Source: Roseomonas sp. AR75 (lineage in GTDB: Bacteria > Pseudomonadota > Alphaproteobacteria > Acetobacterales > Acetobacteraceae). Taken from it: a stretch of DNA of 64,000 nucleotides. Positions 34,646 through 43,068 of the stretch are shown here, piece after piece. The notes under the pieces are model-generated. The model saw nothing but the letters and a program-made list of their open reading frames with translations, was not told where the DNA came from and did no database searches. How positions within the stretch are numbered: position 1 is the stretch's first letter; the number at the start of each line of letters is the position of its first letter. Location: contig NZ_STGB01000004.1 of the NCBI RefSeq assembly GCF_005222815.1, forward strand, positions 744,001 through 808,000. The letters are read 5' to 3'. A program made the position numbers and the translations under genes.

Positions 34646-34713
34646 GGCGTGTTCCGTGTGAACTGACGGGCCGCAGCATCAGGCCCAGGGCCGGGCGCGG
34701 CAAGACGGCGGGG

Positions 34714-35235
34714 TCAGCGCGACGGCGCGGCGACGCTTCCGGCGGGGTGGCTCTGTGCGACGCCGCCCTGGGCCGCGAGCTGCCGCAGGGCGCGCAACTG
34801 GCGTTCCGCCTCCAGCGCGGCCGCGGCAAGCTCCGCGTACCCGTCCTCGGCGTGGCGCAGCAGATGGTCCACCGCGGCGGCGGTCGGCGCGATGAGCAGG
34901 ACGCGCGCATCCTCCGGCGCGGGGCGGCGGGTCACAAGGCCGCGCAATTCCGCACGGTCCAGCGCGCGGGTCACGGTGGCAGGGCTGATCACGCCGCTGG
35001 CGAGCGCCGCGAGGTCCTTGTGGGTGAGCCGCTGGCCGTGGAACGAGGCGTTCAGCGCCTCCGCGACGCACCAGGCCACCTCGCGGGACCGCACGCTCGG
35101 CTGGCCGGCAACGCGGATGGCGACCATGCCGCGGCGCTGGGCGAGGGCATACATCTCGCTCAGCGCGGCGGCCCGGATCATCCGCTCGGCGGTCGGGGGG
35201 CCGATATCAGGCGGTGGAGGCGGGGGCTTTCGCAC
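34714..35235 (-). CDS. MarR-like transcriptional regulator
   Basis: A 173-residue winged-helix protein. The core LTHKDLAALASGVISPATVTRALDRAELRGLVTRR, followed by DARVLLIAPTAAA, fits the MarR recognition helix and wing. It lies just upstream of the LDH2/GMC/SDR/Bug cluster in the same direction and is the likely local regulator. GTG at 35235 gives a proline-rich start; an ATG at 35181 (MIRAAALSEMY) is an alternative. Confidence 0.72.
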   Translation of the reverse strand: MRKPPPPPPDIGPPTAERMIRAAALSEMYALAQRRGMVAIRVAGQPSVRSREVAWCVAEALNASFHGQRLTHKDLAALASGVISPATVTRALDRAELRGLVTRRPAPEDARVLLIAPTAAAVDHLLRHAEDGYAELAAAALEAERQLRALRQLAAQGGVAQSHPAGSVAAPSR

Positions 35236-35265
35236 CCGCCGAGATTACGTCGCAACGCGACCGGA

Positions 35266-35460
35266 TCAAAGCTCCAGCCCATAGTATTTTCTGGCTTCGT
35301 CCAGCAGCATCTGCCGTGCCTCGCGCAGCAGCAGGAAGGACTGCTCCAGCCCGTGATCCGCGGCCTCCTCCGCCACGCTGCTGAGGATCAGGGCCAGGCT
35401 GCGGAGCTTGCCCTCGATTTCCGGGGTGAGGACCTGCCGCGCGGGCATCTTGCTGATCAT
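35266..35460 (-). CDS. Small conserved-looking protein, unknown
   Basis: A 64-residue, mostly helical protein (LTPEIEGKLRSLALILSSVA then QSFLLLREARQMLLDEARKYYGLEL). No family is recognised. It is 30 bp upstream of the MarR-like gene on the same strand. It has good coding character but no characterised relative that I can name. Confidence 0.5.
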   Translation of the reverse strand: MISKMPARQVLTPEIEGKLRSLALILSSVAEEAADHGLEQSFLLLREARQMLLDEARKYYGLEL

Positions 35461-35615
35461 TGGCTGAATCCGGTCGTGCGAAAATGAGCGCGCGACCTAG
35501 ACCCATCGGACCGGCACCGCCACGAGTTTCGGGTTCAGTCTGAAACCGAGGCGGATCGCGGCTTTCCGGCGCAGGAACCCCGTCCATAAGACGTTAATTG
35601 CGCAATGTGATGTCC

Positions 35616-35649
35616 AAAAACGGACCCGGACGGACATGATCCATCCGGG
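35616..35649 (-). terminator. Rho-independent terminator of the ABC importer operon
   Basis: Ten-base arms (35625-35634 and 35640-35649, one G-U pair) enclose a 5-nt loop. On the minus strand the stem is followed by TCCGTTTTT. It lies 31 bp after the ATPase gene stop at 35680. The remaining part of 35461-35679 shows no gene. Confidence 0.75.
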
Positions 35650-35679
35650 CGCGATCGGGCCTGTCGGGGCTGGGCGGCG

Positions 35680-36780
35680 CTACAGGACGCGGCCGCTCTG
35701 CGGGTCGATCAGGTGCATATGGTTGAGATCCGCGGCCACCTGCATCGGGCGGCCAGGTTCGGCCGGCGTGGTCGGGTCGATGCGGCTGCAGACCTCGGCG
35801 CCCTGCAGCCAGAGATGCACCAGCGTCTCCATGCCCATCGGCTCGATCACCTCGGGCGTCAGTTCGAAGGTCGCGATGTTGTCGCGGTCGAGGTTCTTCG
35901 GTTCGGTGAGATGTTCCGGGCGGATCCCGAAGATCATCTCCTTCCCCGCGGCGGCGCCGTAGCGGGCGGTGCGGTCGGCGGGCACCGGCAGCACGATGCC
36001 GTTCGGCAGGTTGAGCCGGAGCGCGCCGGAGCCGTTCTCGACCCGGGCGGGGATGAAGTTCATCGCGGGGCTGCCGATGAAGCCCGCGACGAAGCGCGTG
36101 GCCGGGCGGTGATAGAGTTCCTGCGGCGGGCCGACCTGCTCGATGATGCCGTGGTTCATCACCACCACGCGGTCGGCGAGCGTCATCGCCTCCACCTGGT
36201 CGTGGGTGACGTAGACCGTGGTGGTCTTCACGGTCTGGTGGACCTTCTTGATCTCGGTGCGCATCTGCACGCGCAGCTTGGCATCCAGGTTGGACAGCGG
36301 TTCGTCGAACAGGAACACCTTGGGGTCGCGCACGATCGCCCGGCCCATCGCCACGCGCTGGCGCTGGCCGCCGGACAGCGCCTTCGGCTTGCGCTCCAGC
36401 AGCGGCGTGATGTCGAGGATGCGCGCGGCATTGTCGACGCGGCGCTTGATCTCGTCCTTCGGGAACTTCCGCAGCGTGAGGCCGAAGGCCATGTTCTCGA
36501 ACACGCTCATATGCGGATAGAGCGCGTAGTTCTGGAACACCATGGCGATGTCGCGGTCGCGCGGCGGAATGTCGTTCACCACCGTGCCGCCGATCGCGAT
36601 CTCGCCGGAGGTGATCTCCTCCAGCCCCGCGACCATGCGCAGCGTGGTGGACTTGCCGCAGCCGGAGGGGCCGACCAGCACGACGAATTCGTGGTCGGCG
36701 ATCTCGAGATCGATGCCCTTCACCGCCTGTACGCCGCCTTCATAGGCCTTGACGACGTTGCGGATGGAGACCTGCGCCAT
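35680..36780 (-). CDS. Sugar-type ABC transporter ATPase (UgpC/MalK-like)
   Basis: A 366-residue ATPase of the carbohydrate importer class. Walker A GPSGCGKST, signature LSGGQRQRVAMGRAIVRDP, Walker B FLFDEPLSNLDAKLR and H-loop VYVTHDQVEAMTLADR are all present. A C-terminal TOBE-type domain follows (NLPNGIVLPVP and FGIRPEHL). Length fits UgpC/MsmK ATPases, which drive uptake of sugars, polyols or glycerol-3-phosphate. It begins 4 bp after the permease gene and closes the four-gene operon. Confidence 0.95.
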   Translation of the reverse strand: MAQVSIRNVVKAYEGGVQAVKGIDLEIADHEFVVLVGPSGCGKSTTLRMVAGLEEITSGEIAIGGTVVNDIPPRDRDIAMVFQNYALYPHMSVFENMAFGLTLRKFPKDEIKRRVDNAARILDITPLLERKPKALSGGQRQRVAMGRAIVRDPKVFLFDEPLSNLDAKLRVQMRTEIKKVHQTVKTTTVYVTHDQVEAMTLADRVVVMNHGIIEQVGPPQELYHRPATRFVAGFIGSPAMNFIPARVENGSGALRLNLPNGIVLPVPADRTARYGAAAGKEMIFGIRPEHLTEPKNLDRDNIATFELTPEVIEPMGMETLVHLWLQGAEVCSRIDPTTPAEPGRPMQVAADLNHMHLIDPQSGRVL

Positions 36781-36784
36781 TGCG

Positions 36785-37690
36785 TTATCCCTTGGTCGCG
36801 CCGGCGGTGAGGCCGGCGATGTAGTAGTCCATGAGGAAGGCGTAGACGAGCAGCGGCGGCGCGGCGGCCATCAGCGCGCCGGCCATGATCTTCCCCCACT
36901 GGAAGGTGTCGCCGCGGATCAGGTCCGAGACGATGCCGACCGTCAGCACCATGTTCTCCGAGCTGACCAGGAAGGCCATCGGATACAGGAACTGCGCCCA
37001 GGAGACGGTGAATGCGAAGATCGTCGCCGCCAGGATTCCCGGCAGCGCCACGGGGATGAAGATCTTCCACAGCATCTGGAAGTGGTTGGCGCCGTCGATC
37101 AGCGCCGCCTCGTCCAGTTCCTTCGGTATGGAGGCGAAGTAGCCGATCATGATCCAGGTGCAGAAGGGCACCGTCAGCGTCGGATAGATCAGGATCATCG
37201 CGAGCAGGTTGTTGTAGAGGCCCATGCCGCCGATGATCTGGAACAGCGGGATGAACAGCAGCGTCTCCGGCACCAGGTAGGTGAGGAAGACGCCGGTGGC
37301 GAGCGCCGCGCTGCCCCAGAACCGCATGCGCGCCAGCGCGAAGGCCGCGAGCGTGCTGATCACCATGGTGATCGCAACCACCGCGATCGTCACGATCACC
37401 GAGTTGCGGAAGTGCAGCACGTAGTTGCCGTTGGTCAGCAGGTCCCGGTAGTTCTCCAGCGTGGGCGAGCGCACGATCCAGGGATTGCCCTGCAGGTCGG
37501 CGATCTCCGCGCTGCTCTTCAGGCTGGTGATCAGCATGTGGAAGGGCGGGAACATGAAGAACACCACGAACACCGCCAGCGCGATGTAGGCGCCGATCAG
37601 CGCCCAGCGCCGTTCCCGCTTGATGCTGCCTGCCTTGTGATAGAGGCCAAGGGCGGCGTTCTCGCCGCCCGCGATGCTCGCCCCACTCAT
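36785..37690 (-). CDS. Carbohydrate ABC transporter permease, MalG type
   Basis: A 301-residue inner-membrane permease with six predicted helices. The cytoplasmic EAA loop reads ELDEAALIDGANHFQMLWKIFIP, which contacts the ATPase, and the family motif WTNPY is replaced in usual fashion by the local TFQWGKIMAGALMAA region. It overlaps the other permease gene by 4 bp. Together with the ATPase and receptor it forms one importer, of unknown sugar. Confidence 0.93.
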   Translation of the reverse strand: MSGASIAGGENAALGLYHKAGSIKRERRWALIGAYIALAVFVVFFMFPPFHMLITSLKSSAEIADLQGNPWIVRSPTLENYRDLLTNGNYVLHFRNSVIVTIAVVAITMVISTLAAFALARMRFWGSAALATGVFLTYLVPETLLFIPLFQIIGGMGLYNNLLAMILIYPTLTVPFCTWIMIGYFASIPKELDEAALIDGANHFQMLWKIFIPVALPGILAATIFAFTVSWAQFLYPMAFLVSSENMVLTVGIVSDLIRGDTFQWGKIMAGALMAAAPPLLVYAFLMDYYIAGLTAGATKG

Positions 37691-38634
37691 CCCGCCATCT
37701 CCCTGGACCGGCGCGTCACGCCGCGCAGCACGAACACCGCGAAGATCGCGAGGATCGGGAACATGAAGAGCGACACCGCGGAGCCGAGCGGCAGGTCGCC
37801 GGACTGGATGCCCACCTGGAAGGCGTAGGTGCCGAAGATGTGCGTCTTGTCCTGCGGGCCGCCATTGGTGAGGATCCGCACGATGTCGAAATTGGCGAAG
37901 GTGACGATCAGGCTGAACAGCACGGTGATGGCGATGATGTTCTTCATCATCGGCACGGTCACGTGGATCAGCTTCTGCCACCCTGTCGCGCCGTCGATCG
38001 CCGCGGCCTCATAGAGCTGGTCGGGCACCGACTTCAGCGCGGCGAGATACATGATCATGAAGAAGGGCGCGCCGTACCAGACGTTGACCAGGATGACGGA
38101 GAACCGCGCCCAGCTCGGCTCACCGAGCCAGGCCACCGGCGGCACGCCGATCGCGGTGATCACCCAGTTCAGCGCCGAGTAGGAGGGATCGAACAGCCAC
38201 CACCAGGCCAGCGTCGAGATCGCCGGCGGGATGACCCAGGGCACCAGCAGCATGCCGCGCCATTTCCGCTGGCCCTTGGCCGGCAGCGCGTGCAGCACAT
38301 GCGCCAGGATGAAGCCGATCAGCGCCTTGGCGATCACTGCGCCGACGGCGAACAGCACGCTCTGCCAGATGACGCCCTGGAAGGTCTCGCGGCTGAGCAG
38401 GAAGGTGTAGTTCTCGAGGCCGATGAAGCGCGTCATGCGCTTGTTCAGCATGGAGAGGTAGAGCGCGTAGAAGAACGGATAGGCCACCAGCCCGCCGATC
38501 ACCACCAGCAGGGGCAGCGTCATCACGAAGGCGAGCGTCGACTTCCGCCGCGCGATCTTCTGCAGCGTTCCCGTCCGCGGCGGAGCGACCGCGGCGGGGA
38601 CGCCGGGCGCCGTCACGACATTTCCATCGGCCAC
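37687..38634 (-). CDS. Carbohydrate ABC transporter permease, MalF type
   Basis: A 315-residue permease. The first helix is LAFVMTLPLLVVIGGLVAYPFFYALYLS, and the EAA loop is QLYEAAAIDGATGWQKLIHVTVP. GTG at 38634 is selected because GGGAGG sits exactly 7 nt upstream; a longer start at 38685 lacks such a site. It lies 115 bp after the receptor gene and overlaps the MalG-type gene by 4 bp. Confidence 0.92.
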   Translation of the reverse strand: MADGNVVTAPGVPAAVAPPRTGTLQKIARRKSTLAFVMTLPLLVVIGGLVAYPFFYALYLSMLNKRMTRFIGLENYTFLLSRETFQGVIWQSVLFAVGAVIAKALIGFILAHVLHALPAKGQRKWRGMLLVPWVIPPAISTLAWWWLFDPSYSALNWVITAIGVPPVAWLGEPSWARFSVILVNVWYGAPFFMIMYLAALKSVPDQLYEAAAIDGATGWQKLIHVTVPMMKNIIAITVLFSLIVTFANFDIVRILTNGGPQDKTHIFGTYAFQVGIQSGDLPLGSAVSLFMFPILAIFAVFVLRGVTRRSREMAG

Positions 38635-38749
38635 GCGATTGCCTCCCTGGCCGTTCTTGGTTGGTGCCGCGCGGCCTGCGGGCACCGTCCCCGCGGTGCC
38701 GGCCAGGGCCGGTACCGCGGGCGTCAGCCGCAGGCCGCGCGGGAAGCGG

Positions 38750-40111
38750 TCAGCCGCGCTTGAAGCCTTCGACTTCCTGCGTGGCCCAGGTCAGCACGCG
38801 GTCCATCGACTCGTTGTTCTGGACCAGGCGCGCGATCATCTTCGCCTGGATGCCCTGGTTGTAGATCTGCACCGCGATCTCCGCCGGGGCCGGGGCGATC
38901 GCGACGCTCGGCGTCGCCTTGTGATGCGCGCGCACCGGGTAGTTGTAGACGGTGCCCGTCGGCGGATCGACCGTGCGCCAGGTGGTGATGTCGTCGAACA
39001 TGCTGGCGAAGGCGGGGATGTCGTAGCCCGAGGAGGCGTCGACCATCTTCTGCACCTGCTCGATCTGCGTCAGATGCTCGAGCAGCGCCTTGCCGGCCGA
39101 CTTGTTGCGGCTGAAGCTCCACATGCCGAAGAAATACGGCAGGTGCGGCACCGGATGCCCCGCGGGTCCCATCGGCGAGGGGAAGTGCCAGACATTGCGC
39201 GCGACGTCCGGCGCGTCGCGCTTCGCCACCGCCCAGGCCGAGGGCGGGTTGAAGATCAGCGCCGAGCGGCCGGAAATCAGCGCGCGGTTGTTCGTGGCGT
39301 CGTCGGCCGCGAACATCTCGTTCGGGATGTGCTGGAACAGCCGCTTCGAGTAGTCCAGCGCCTGGCGGAGCTTGTCGTTGTTGCGGATGGTGATGTTGCC
39401 GTTGGCATCCACCAGGTGCGCGCCGAAGCCCGCGAACATCGCGCCGATCCAGTCGGTGGCGTCGGTGAAGGTGCCGGCCGGCAGGGCGAAGGGGAAGCCT
39501 GCCTTGTTGCACTTGTCGGCCGCCGTCAGGAAGGTCTCCCAGTTCCACTGGTCGGCGCCGGGGCCGAGGCGGTTCTCGGCCGGGTACATCGCCTGCACGT
39601 CGATGCCCGCATGCTGCTTCATCAGGTCGATACGCGCGGCGGAGCCCTTGAACTGGCTGCCCGTGGTCTGCGGCACGGCGTACCAGCGGCCGCCGATCTT
39701 CGCGAGGTATTCGGACGCCGCGTTCACCTGGCCGTATTTCTGCGTCAGCCGGCCCATGACGTCGTCCATGGGCTCCAGCATGTCCTTGTTCGCGTGGATC
39801 TCCCAGGTCGGGAAGGACAGGATGTCGTGGCCCTGGCGCGCCTGGCGCTCCGCCGCGATGGTGATCAGGTTCTTGTTGCCGACGGAGGTGATGAAGTCGA
39901 GCACGATCTCGACGCGGTTCTGCCGGCCCCATTCCATCACGATGTTGCGGAAGGCCTCGTTCGCGGCTGCGCCGACCCAGTGGTCCCAGATGCCCAGAGC
40001 CAGGCGGCCACCCGACGACTGACCGAGCACCGTCGGTGCTGCCAGGGTCGAGGCCGCCACGCCGGCGACGCCGGCCTGCAATACGCCACGCCTGCCAATT
40101 CCCTTGGCCAT
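38750..40111 (-). CDS. ABC transporter substrate-binding protein (SBP_bac_1/8)
   Basis: A 453-residue periplasmic receptor, first gene of the importer operon. The leader MAKGIGRRGVLQAGVAGVAA has a twin-arginine-like RRxVL. The body has typical group 1 receptor elements such as WEIHANKDMLEPMDDVM, RWYAVPQTTGSQ and PSPMGPAGHPVPHLPYFFGM. The importer probably takes up a sugar or polyol. GGAGG 7 nt before the ATG at 40111 is a strong ribosome site. Confidence 0.92.
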   Translation of the reverse strand: MAKGIGRRGVLQAGVAGVAASTLAAPTVLGQSSGGRLALGIWDHWVGAAANEAFRNIVMEWGRQNRVEIVLDFITSVGNKNLITIAAERQARQGHDILSFPTWEIHANKDMLEPMDDVMGRLTQKYGQVNAASEYLAKIGGRWYAVPQTTGSQFKGSAARIDLMKQHAGIDVQAMYPAENRLGPGADQWNWETFLTAADKCNKAGFPFALPAGTFTDATDWIGAMFAGFGAHLVDANGNITIRNNDKLRQALDYSKRLFQHIPNEMFAADDATNNRALISGRSALIFNPPSAWAVAKRDAPDVARNVWHFPSPMGPAGHPVPHLPYFFGMWSFSRNKSAGKALLEHLTQIEQVQKMVDASSGYDIPAFASMFDDITTWRTVDPPTGTVYNYPVRAHHKATPSVAIAPAPAEIAVQIYNQGIQAKMIARLVQNNESMDRVLTWATQEVEGFKRG

Positions 40112-40341
40112 CCCCGTTCCTCCTTGAAATAGCGACCGGCCTTTTCTGGCCGTGCCTGGTTGCAGCACGGGAAAGGTAGTCGCGGCCAGCCGAACACTGC
40201 AAGTCCAGCGCGAATGAAGCTTTGTCAGGACATGCGGAGCCCGCGGAGTCACGATCGCGGGAAGGGTCTGCGGGAGCAGGGGTGTCGCCCAATCTGCAGG
40301 CAATCGGCCGTGCGGCCGTGGCTGGACAGAGAGCTTCGACC
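40112..40341. other. Intergenic region, divergent starts
   Basis: 230 bp between the ABC receptor gene (minus) and the stress-protein gene (plus). It must hold the promoter of the ABC operon. I see a short palindrome CGGCC/GGCCG (40137-40152) close to the receptor ribosome site but no convincing sigma-70 elements. Confidence 0.4.
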
Positions 40342-40701
40342 ATGAAACGAATCGTCAGCGCCATCTTCGACACGCGGGCGGAGGCGGAAAGGGCGCGGGC
40401 GGGGCTGCGCGCGCTCGGGGTGCCGGCCGGCGCTATCGCGCTCCACACAAGGGCGGACCATGACGCGACGCCCGCGAGTGCGGCCGCGCCCGGCAGCGAA
40501 CCCTGGCTGCCCGATCTGCTCGACCTGTTCTTCCGTCCCGAGCCCGGCTTCGCGCAGCATCACGCGGCGCTGGAGCGCGGCGGCGTGGCCCTGACCGCGC
40601 GCGTGGAGCGTGATGTGGCGGATGCGGCCGCGCGCGCCCTTGACCAGGCCGGCGGACGCTACACGCGGAACGCGACGCTGCCGGTCGTGCCGACCTCGTA
40701 G
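40342..40701 (+). CDS. General stress protein 17M-like domain protein
   Basis: A 119-residue cytoplasmic protein. The start MKRIVSAIFDTRAEAERARAGLRALGVPAG matches the GSP17M-like (YflT) fold, followed by a variable middle and a second alpha/beta element (GGVALTARVERDVADAAARAL). Function is unknown; homologs are linked to general stress. The last 43 bp overlap the 3' end of the convergent regulator gene. Confidence 0.7.
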   Translation: MKRIVSAIFDTRAEAERARAGLRALGVPAGAIALHTRADHDATPASAAAPGSEPWLPDLLDLFFRPEPGFAQHHAALERGGVALTARVERDVADAAARALDQAGGRYTRNATLPVVPTS

Positions 40702-41534
40702 CCGCCCAGCCGCTTGGCGCGCGCGCGGAAGCCCTCGGTGCGCACGAAGGCGAGCAGGGTCTGAAGCGGCGGCTCGAACCAGTCGCGCGGCCGTGCCACC
40801 AGGTCGAAGCGCTCCATGATGAGCGGCACGAAGACCAGGCCGCGCAGCGTCGCCTCGGCGCGGATGCCGAAGCCGACATCGGCGCGGCCGTCTGCAACCG
40901 CCGCGGCGACCTCGTCCTCGCTCGCTGCCGGCTTCGCCATGAAGCGCAGCGCATCCAGCCGCAGCCCGGCTTCGTTCAGCAGATGCAGCAAAAGAAGGTG
41001 GCTGCCGGCGCGGGTCTGCCGGCCGGCAACGAGCACGCCCGGCCGGGCGATGTCCGCCAGGCACTGCATGCCGCGGGGATTGCCGGGGGGCAGGATCAGC
41101 CCCTGCTCGCGGCTGGCCCAGACGAGGCCCACGAGCGGTTCGCCCGGCAGTTCCGCACGGCAGGCCGCCTCGTTGAAGCCGCCGGTGTCGGGGTCTGGTA
41201 CATGCACCGCCGCCGCCAGCGCCTCCCGTGCCGCCAGCGCCGCGAGGCCATCCAGGCTGCCGCCGGTGCGCAGCGCCAGGCCGCAGCCGGATTGCCGCAC
41301 TGCCCAGTCCAGCAGCGGATCGTGGCTGCCGGCCAGGATCGGCGGCGGCGCCTGACGGCCTTCCGGCGCCTCGGCCTGGCGGGTCAGCCACAGCATGAGT
41401 TCGGTCCGCGGGAACAGCCATTTGCCGCCGAGTTGCACGGAAGGCAGCCGCCGGCCGCGGGCGAGGTCATACAGGGCACGCTCCGACAGGCGCAGCAGCG
41501 TCGCGGCTTCCTTCAGCGTCAGGATCTCATGCAA
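40659..41534 (-). CDS. HTH plus substrate-binding-domain regulator, probably molybdate/tungstate-responsive
   Basis: A 291-residue protein combining an excisionase/MerR-like helix-turn-helix (LTLKEAATLLRLSERALYDLARGRRLPSVQLGGKWLF) with a PBP-like ligand domain (from about residue 70; DVGFGIRAEAT, PLIMERFDLV). Such fusions regulate molybdate and tungstate uptake in many bacteria. It is divergent from tupB. No ATG is available: TTG at 41534 has AAGG upstream, and a TTG at 41552 lacks a ribosome site. Phased repeats in the intergenic region are its likely target. Confidence 0.8.
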   Translation of the reverse strand: MHEILTLKEAATLLRLSERALYDLARGRRLPSVQLGGKWLFPRTELMLWLTRQAEAPEGRQAPPPILAGSHDPLLDWAVRQSGCGLALRTGGSLDGLAALAAREALAAAVHVPDPDTGGFNEAACRAELPGEPLVGLVWASREQGLILPPGNPRGMQCLADIARPGVLVAGRQTRAGSHLLLLHLLNEAGLRLDALRFMAKPAASEDEVAAAVADGRADVGFGIRAEATLRGLVFVPLIMERFDLVARPRDWFEPPLQTLLAFVRTEGFRARAKRLGGYEVGTTGSVAFRV

Positions 41535-41537
41535 TGC

Positions 41538-41563
41538 GGCAAACCTTGGCAAATGATGGCAGA
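41538..41563. promoter_or_regulatory. Three 10-bp-phased direct repeats between regulator and tup operon
   Basis: GGCAAA at 41538-41543, GGCAAA at 41548-41553 and GGCA at 41558-41561 recur at exactly one helical turn. They lie at the regulator start and about 70-90 bp upstream of tupB. Direct repeats on one DNA face suit cooperative binding by the divergent regulator. Confidence 0.5.
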
Positions 41564-41630
41564 TTTCACGAGGACGTCTGATCCGGCATGATGTACGACG
41601 ACAGATGCCGGGACCAGGGCCAAGAAGCGG

Positions 41631-42335
41631 ATGAACGATCTGGGATCAGCGATGATGCTGGCCGCCGGCCTGATCGCCACGGGCGACCAGGCGCTGCTGC
41701 AGATCGTCGGCCTGTCGCTGCGCGTGTCCCTGACCGCGGTTGCGGCCGCCGCGGCGGTGGGCTTGCCGCTCGGCGCGCTGTTGGCGGTGACGCGCTTCCC
41801 CGGCCGGCAGGGCATCGTGGTGGCGCTGAACGCGCTGATGGGCCTGCCGCCGGTGGTGGCGGGCCTGCTGATCTATCTGCTGCTGTCGCGCAGCGGGCCG
41901 CTCGGTGCCATGGGGCTGCTGTTCACCCCCGGCGCCATGATCATCGCCCAGGCCGTGCTGATCGCGCCGATCATCGCCGCGCTGACCCGGCAGACCCTGG
42001 AAATGCTGTGGGAGGAATATGCCGAGCAGCTTCGCTCCTTCGGCGCCGGTGTCGGCCGGGCTGTGCCGACGCTGCTCTGGGATGGCCGCTTCGCGCTGCT
42101 GACGGTGCTGCTCGCCGGCTTCGGCCGGGCGAGTGCCGAGGTCGGCGCGGTGATGATCGTCGGCGGCAACATCGAGGGCTTCACCCGCGTGATGACCACC
42201 GCCATCGCGCTGGAAACCAGCAAGGGAGACCTGCCGCTGGCCCTTGCGCTCGGCGTGATCCTGATGGCGATCGTGCTGGCGGTGAATGCGCTGGCGCAGG
42301 CGGTGCGCGACCTCGCCGACTGGCGCGGGGCCTGA
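41631..42335 (+). CDS. tupB: Tungstate/molybdate ABC transporter permease (TupB-like)
   Basis: A 234-residue membrane protein with about five to six helices. The family loop RQTLEMLWEEYAEQLRSFGA and the conserved ASAEVGAVMIVGGNIEGFTRVMTTAIALETSKGD block are typical of TupB. It would form the channel for tungstate or molybdate uptake. GAAG precedes the ATG. It is the first gene of a closely packed run that continues to 46898. Confidence 0.9.
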   Translation: MNDLGSAMMLAAGLIATGDQALLQIVGLSLRVSLTAVAAAAAVGLPLGALLAVTRFPGRQGIVVALNALMGLPPVVAGLLIYLLLSRSGPLGAMGLLFTPGAMIIAQAVLIAPIIAALTRQTLEMLWEEYAEQLRSFGAGVGRAVPTLLWDGRFALLTVLLAGFGRASAEVGAVMIVGGNIEGFTRVMTTAIALETSKGDLPLALALGVILMAIVLAVNALAQAVRDLADWRGA

Positions 42336-42338
42336 GCA

Positions 42339-43055
42339 ATGCGGCAGGAGGCAACCGCGCTGCCGCTGCGCGTGGACGGGCTGCGCTTCGCCGCGGGCGG
42401 CGTCGAGATCCTGCGCGGCCTGGATTTTGCGCTCGTTGCCGGCGCGCCGACCGTGATCATGGGGCCGAACGGCGCCGGAAAATCCGTGCTGCTGCGCCTG
42501 CTGCATGGTCTGCTGGAGCCGACCGGCGGCACGCTGCACTGGTCGTTGCCGCGCGACGAGGCGCGAAGGCGGCAGGCGATGGTGTTCCAGCGCCCGGTGA
42601 TGCTGCGGCGGAGCGTGTTGGCCAATGCGCTCTATCCGCTGCGCCTCGCCGGCGCGCCCCGGGCGGAGCAGGCGGCGCGCGACGCGCTGGAGCGCGTGGG
42701 GCTCGCCGCGCTGGCGGATCGGCCTGCGCGAAAGCTTTCGGGCGGCGAGCAGCAGCGACTGGCGCTGGCGCGCGCCTGGGCGCTGCGTCCGGAGATCCTG
42801 TTCCTGGACGAACCGACCGCGGCCCTTGATCCCGCGGCGACGCGGCAGGTGGAGGAGATCATCGGCGCCATAGCCGCCTCCGGCACGAAGATCGTCATGA
42901 CGACGCATCACCTGGGTCAGGCGCGGCGGATCGCGGGCGAGGCCATGCTGCTGCTGGACGGGCGGCTGAACGCGCAGGCGCCGGCCGCGTCGTTCTTCGA
43001 TGCGCCGCCGACGCCGGAAGCCGCCGCCTTCCTGCGCGGGGACCTGCTTTGGTGA
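42339..43055 (+). CDS. tupC: Tungstate/molybdate ABC transporter ATPase (TupC-like)
   Basis: A 238-residue ATPase. Walker A is GPNGAGKSV, the signature LSGGEQQRLALARAWALRP, Walker B ILFLDEPTAALDPAA and the H-loop MTTHHLGQARRIAGE. It lies 3 bp after tupB and fits TupC, the energising subunit. It is shorter than ModC because the TOBE/Mop domain is missing; a separate molbindin gene is encoded downstream. Confidence 0.9.
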   Translation: MRQEATALPLRVDGLRFAAGGVEILRGLDFALVAGAPTVIMGPNGAGKSVLLRLLHGLLEPTGGTLHWSLPRDEARRRQAMVFQRPVMLRRSVLANALYPLRLAGAPRAEQAARDALERVGLAALADRPARKLSGGEQQRLALARAWALRPEILFLDEPTAALDPAATRQVEEIIGAIAASGTKIVMTTHHLGQARRIAGEAMLLLDGRLNAQAPAASFFDAPPTPEAAAFLRGDLLW

Positions 43056-43068
43056 GGGGAGACACGCG

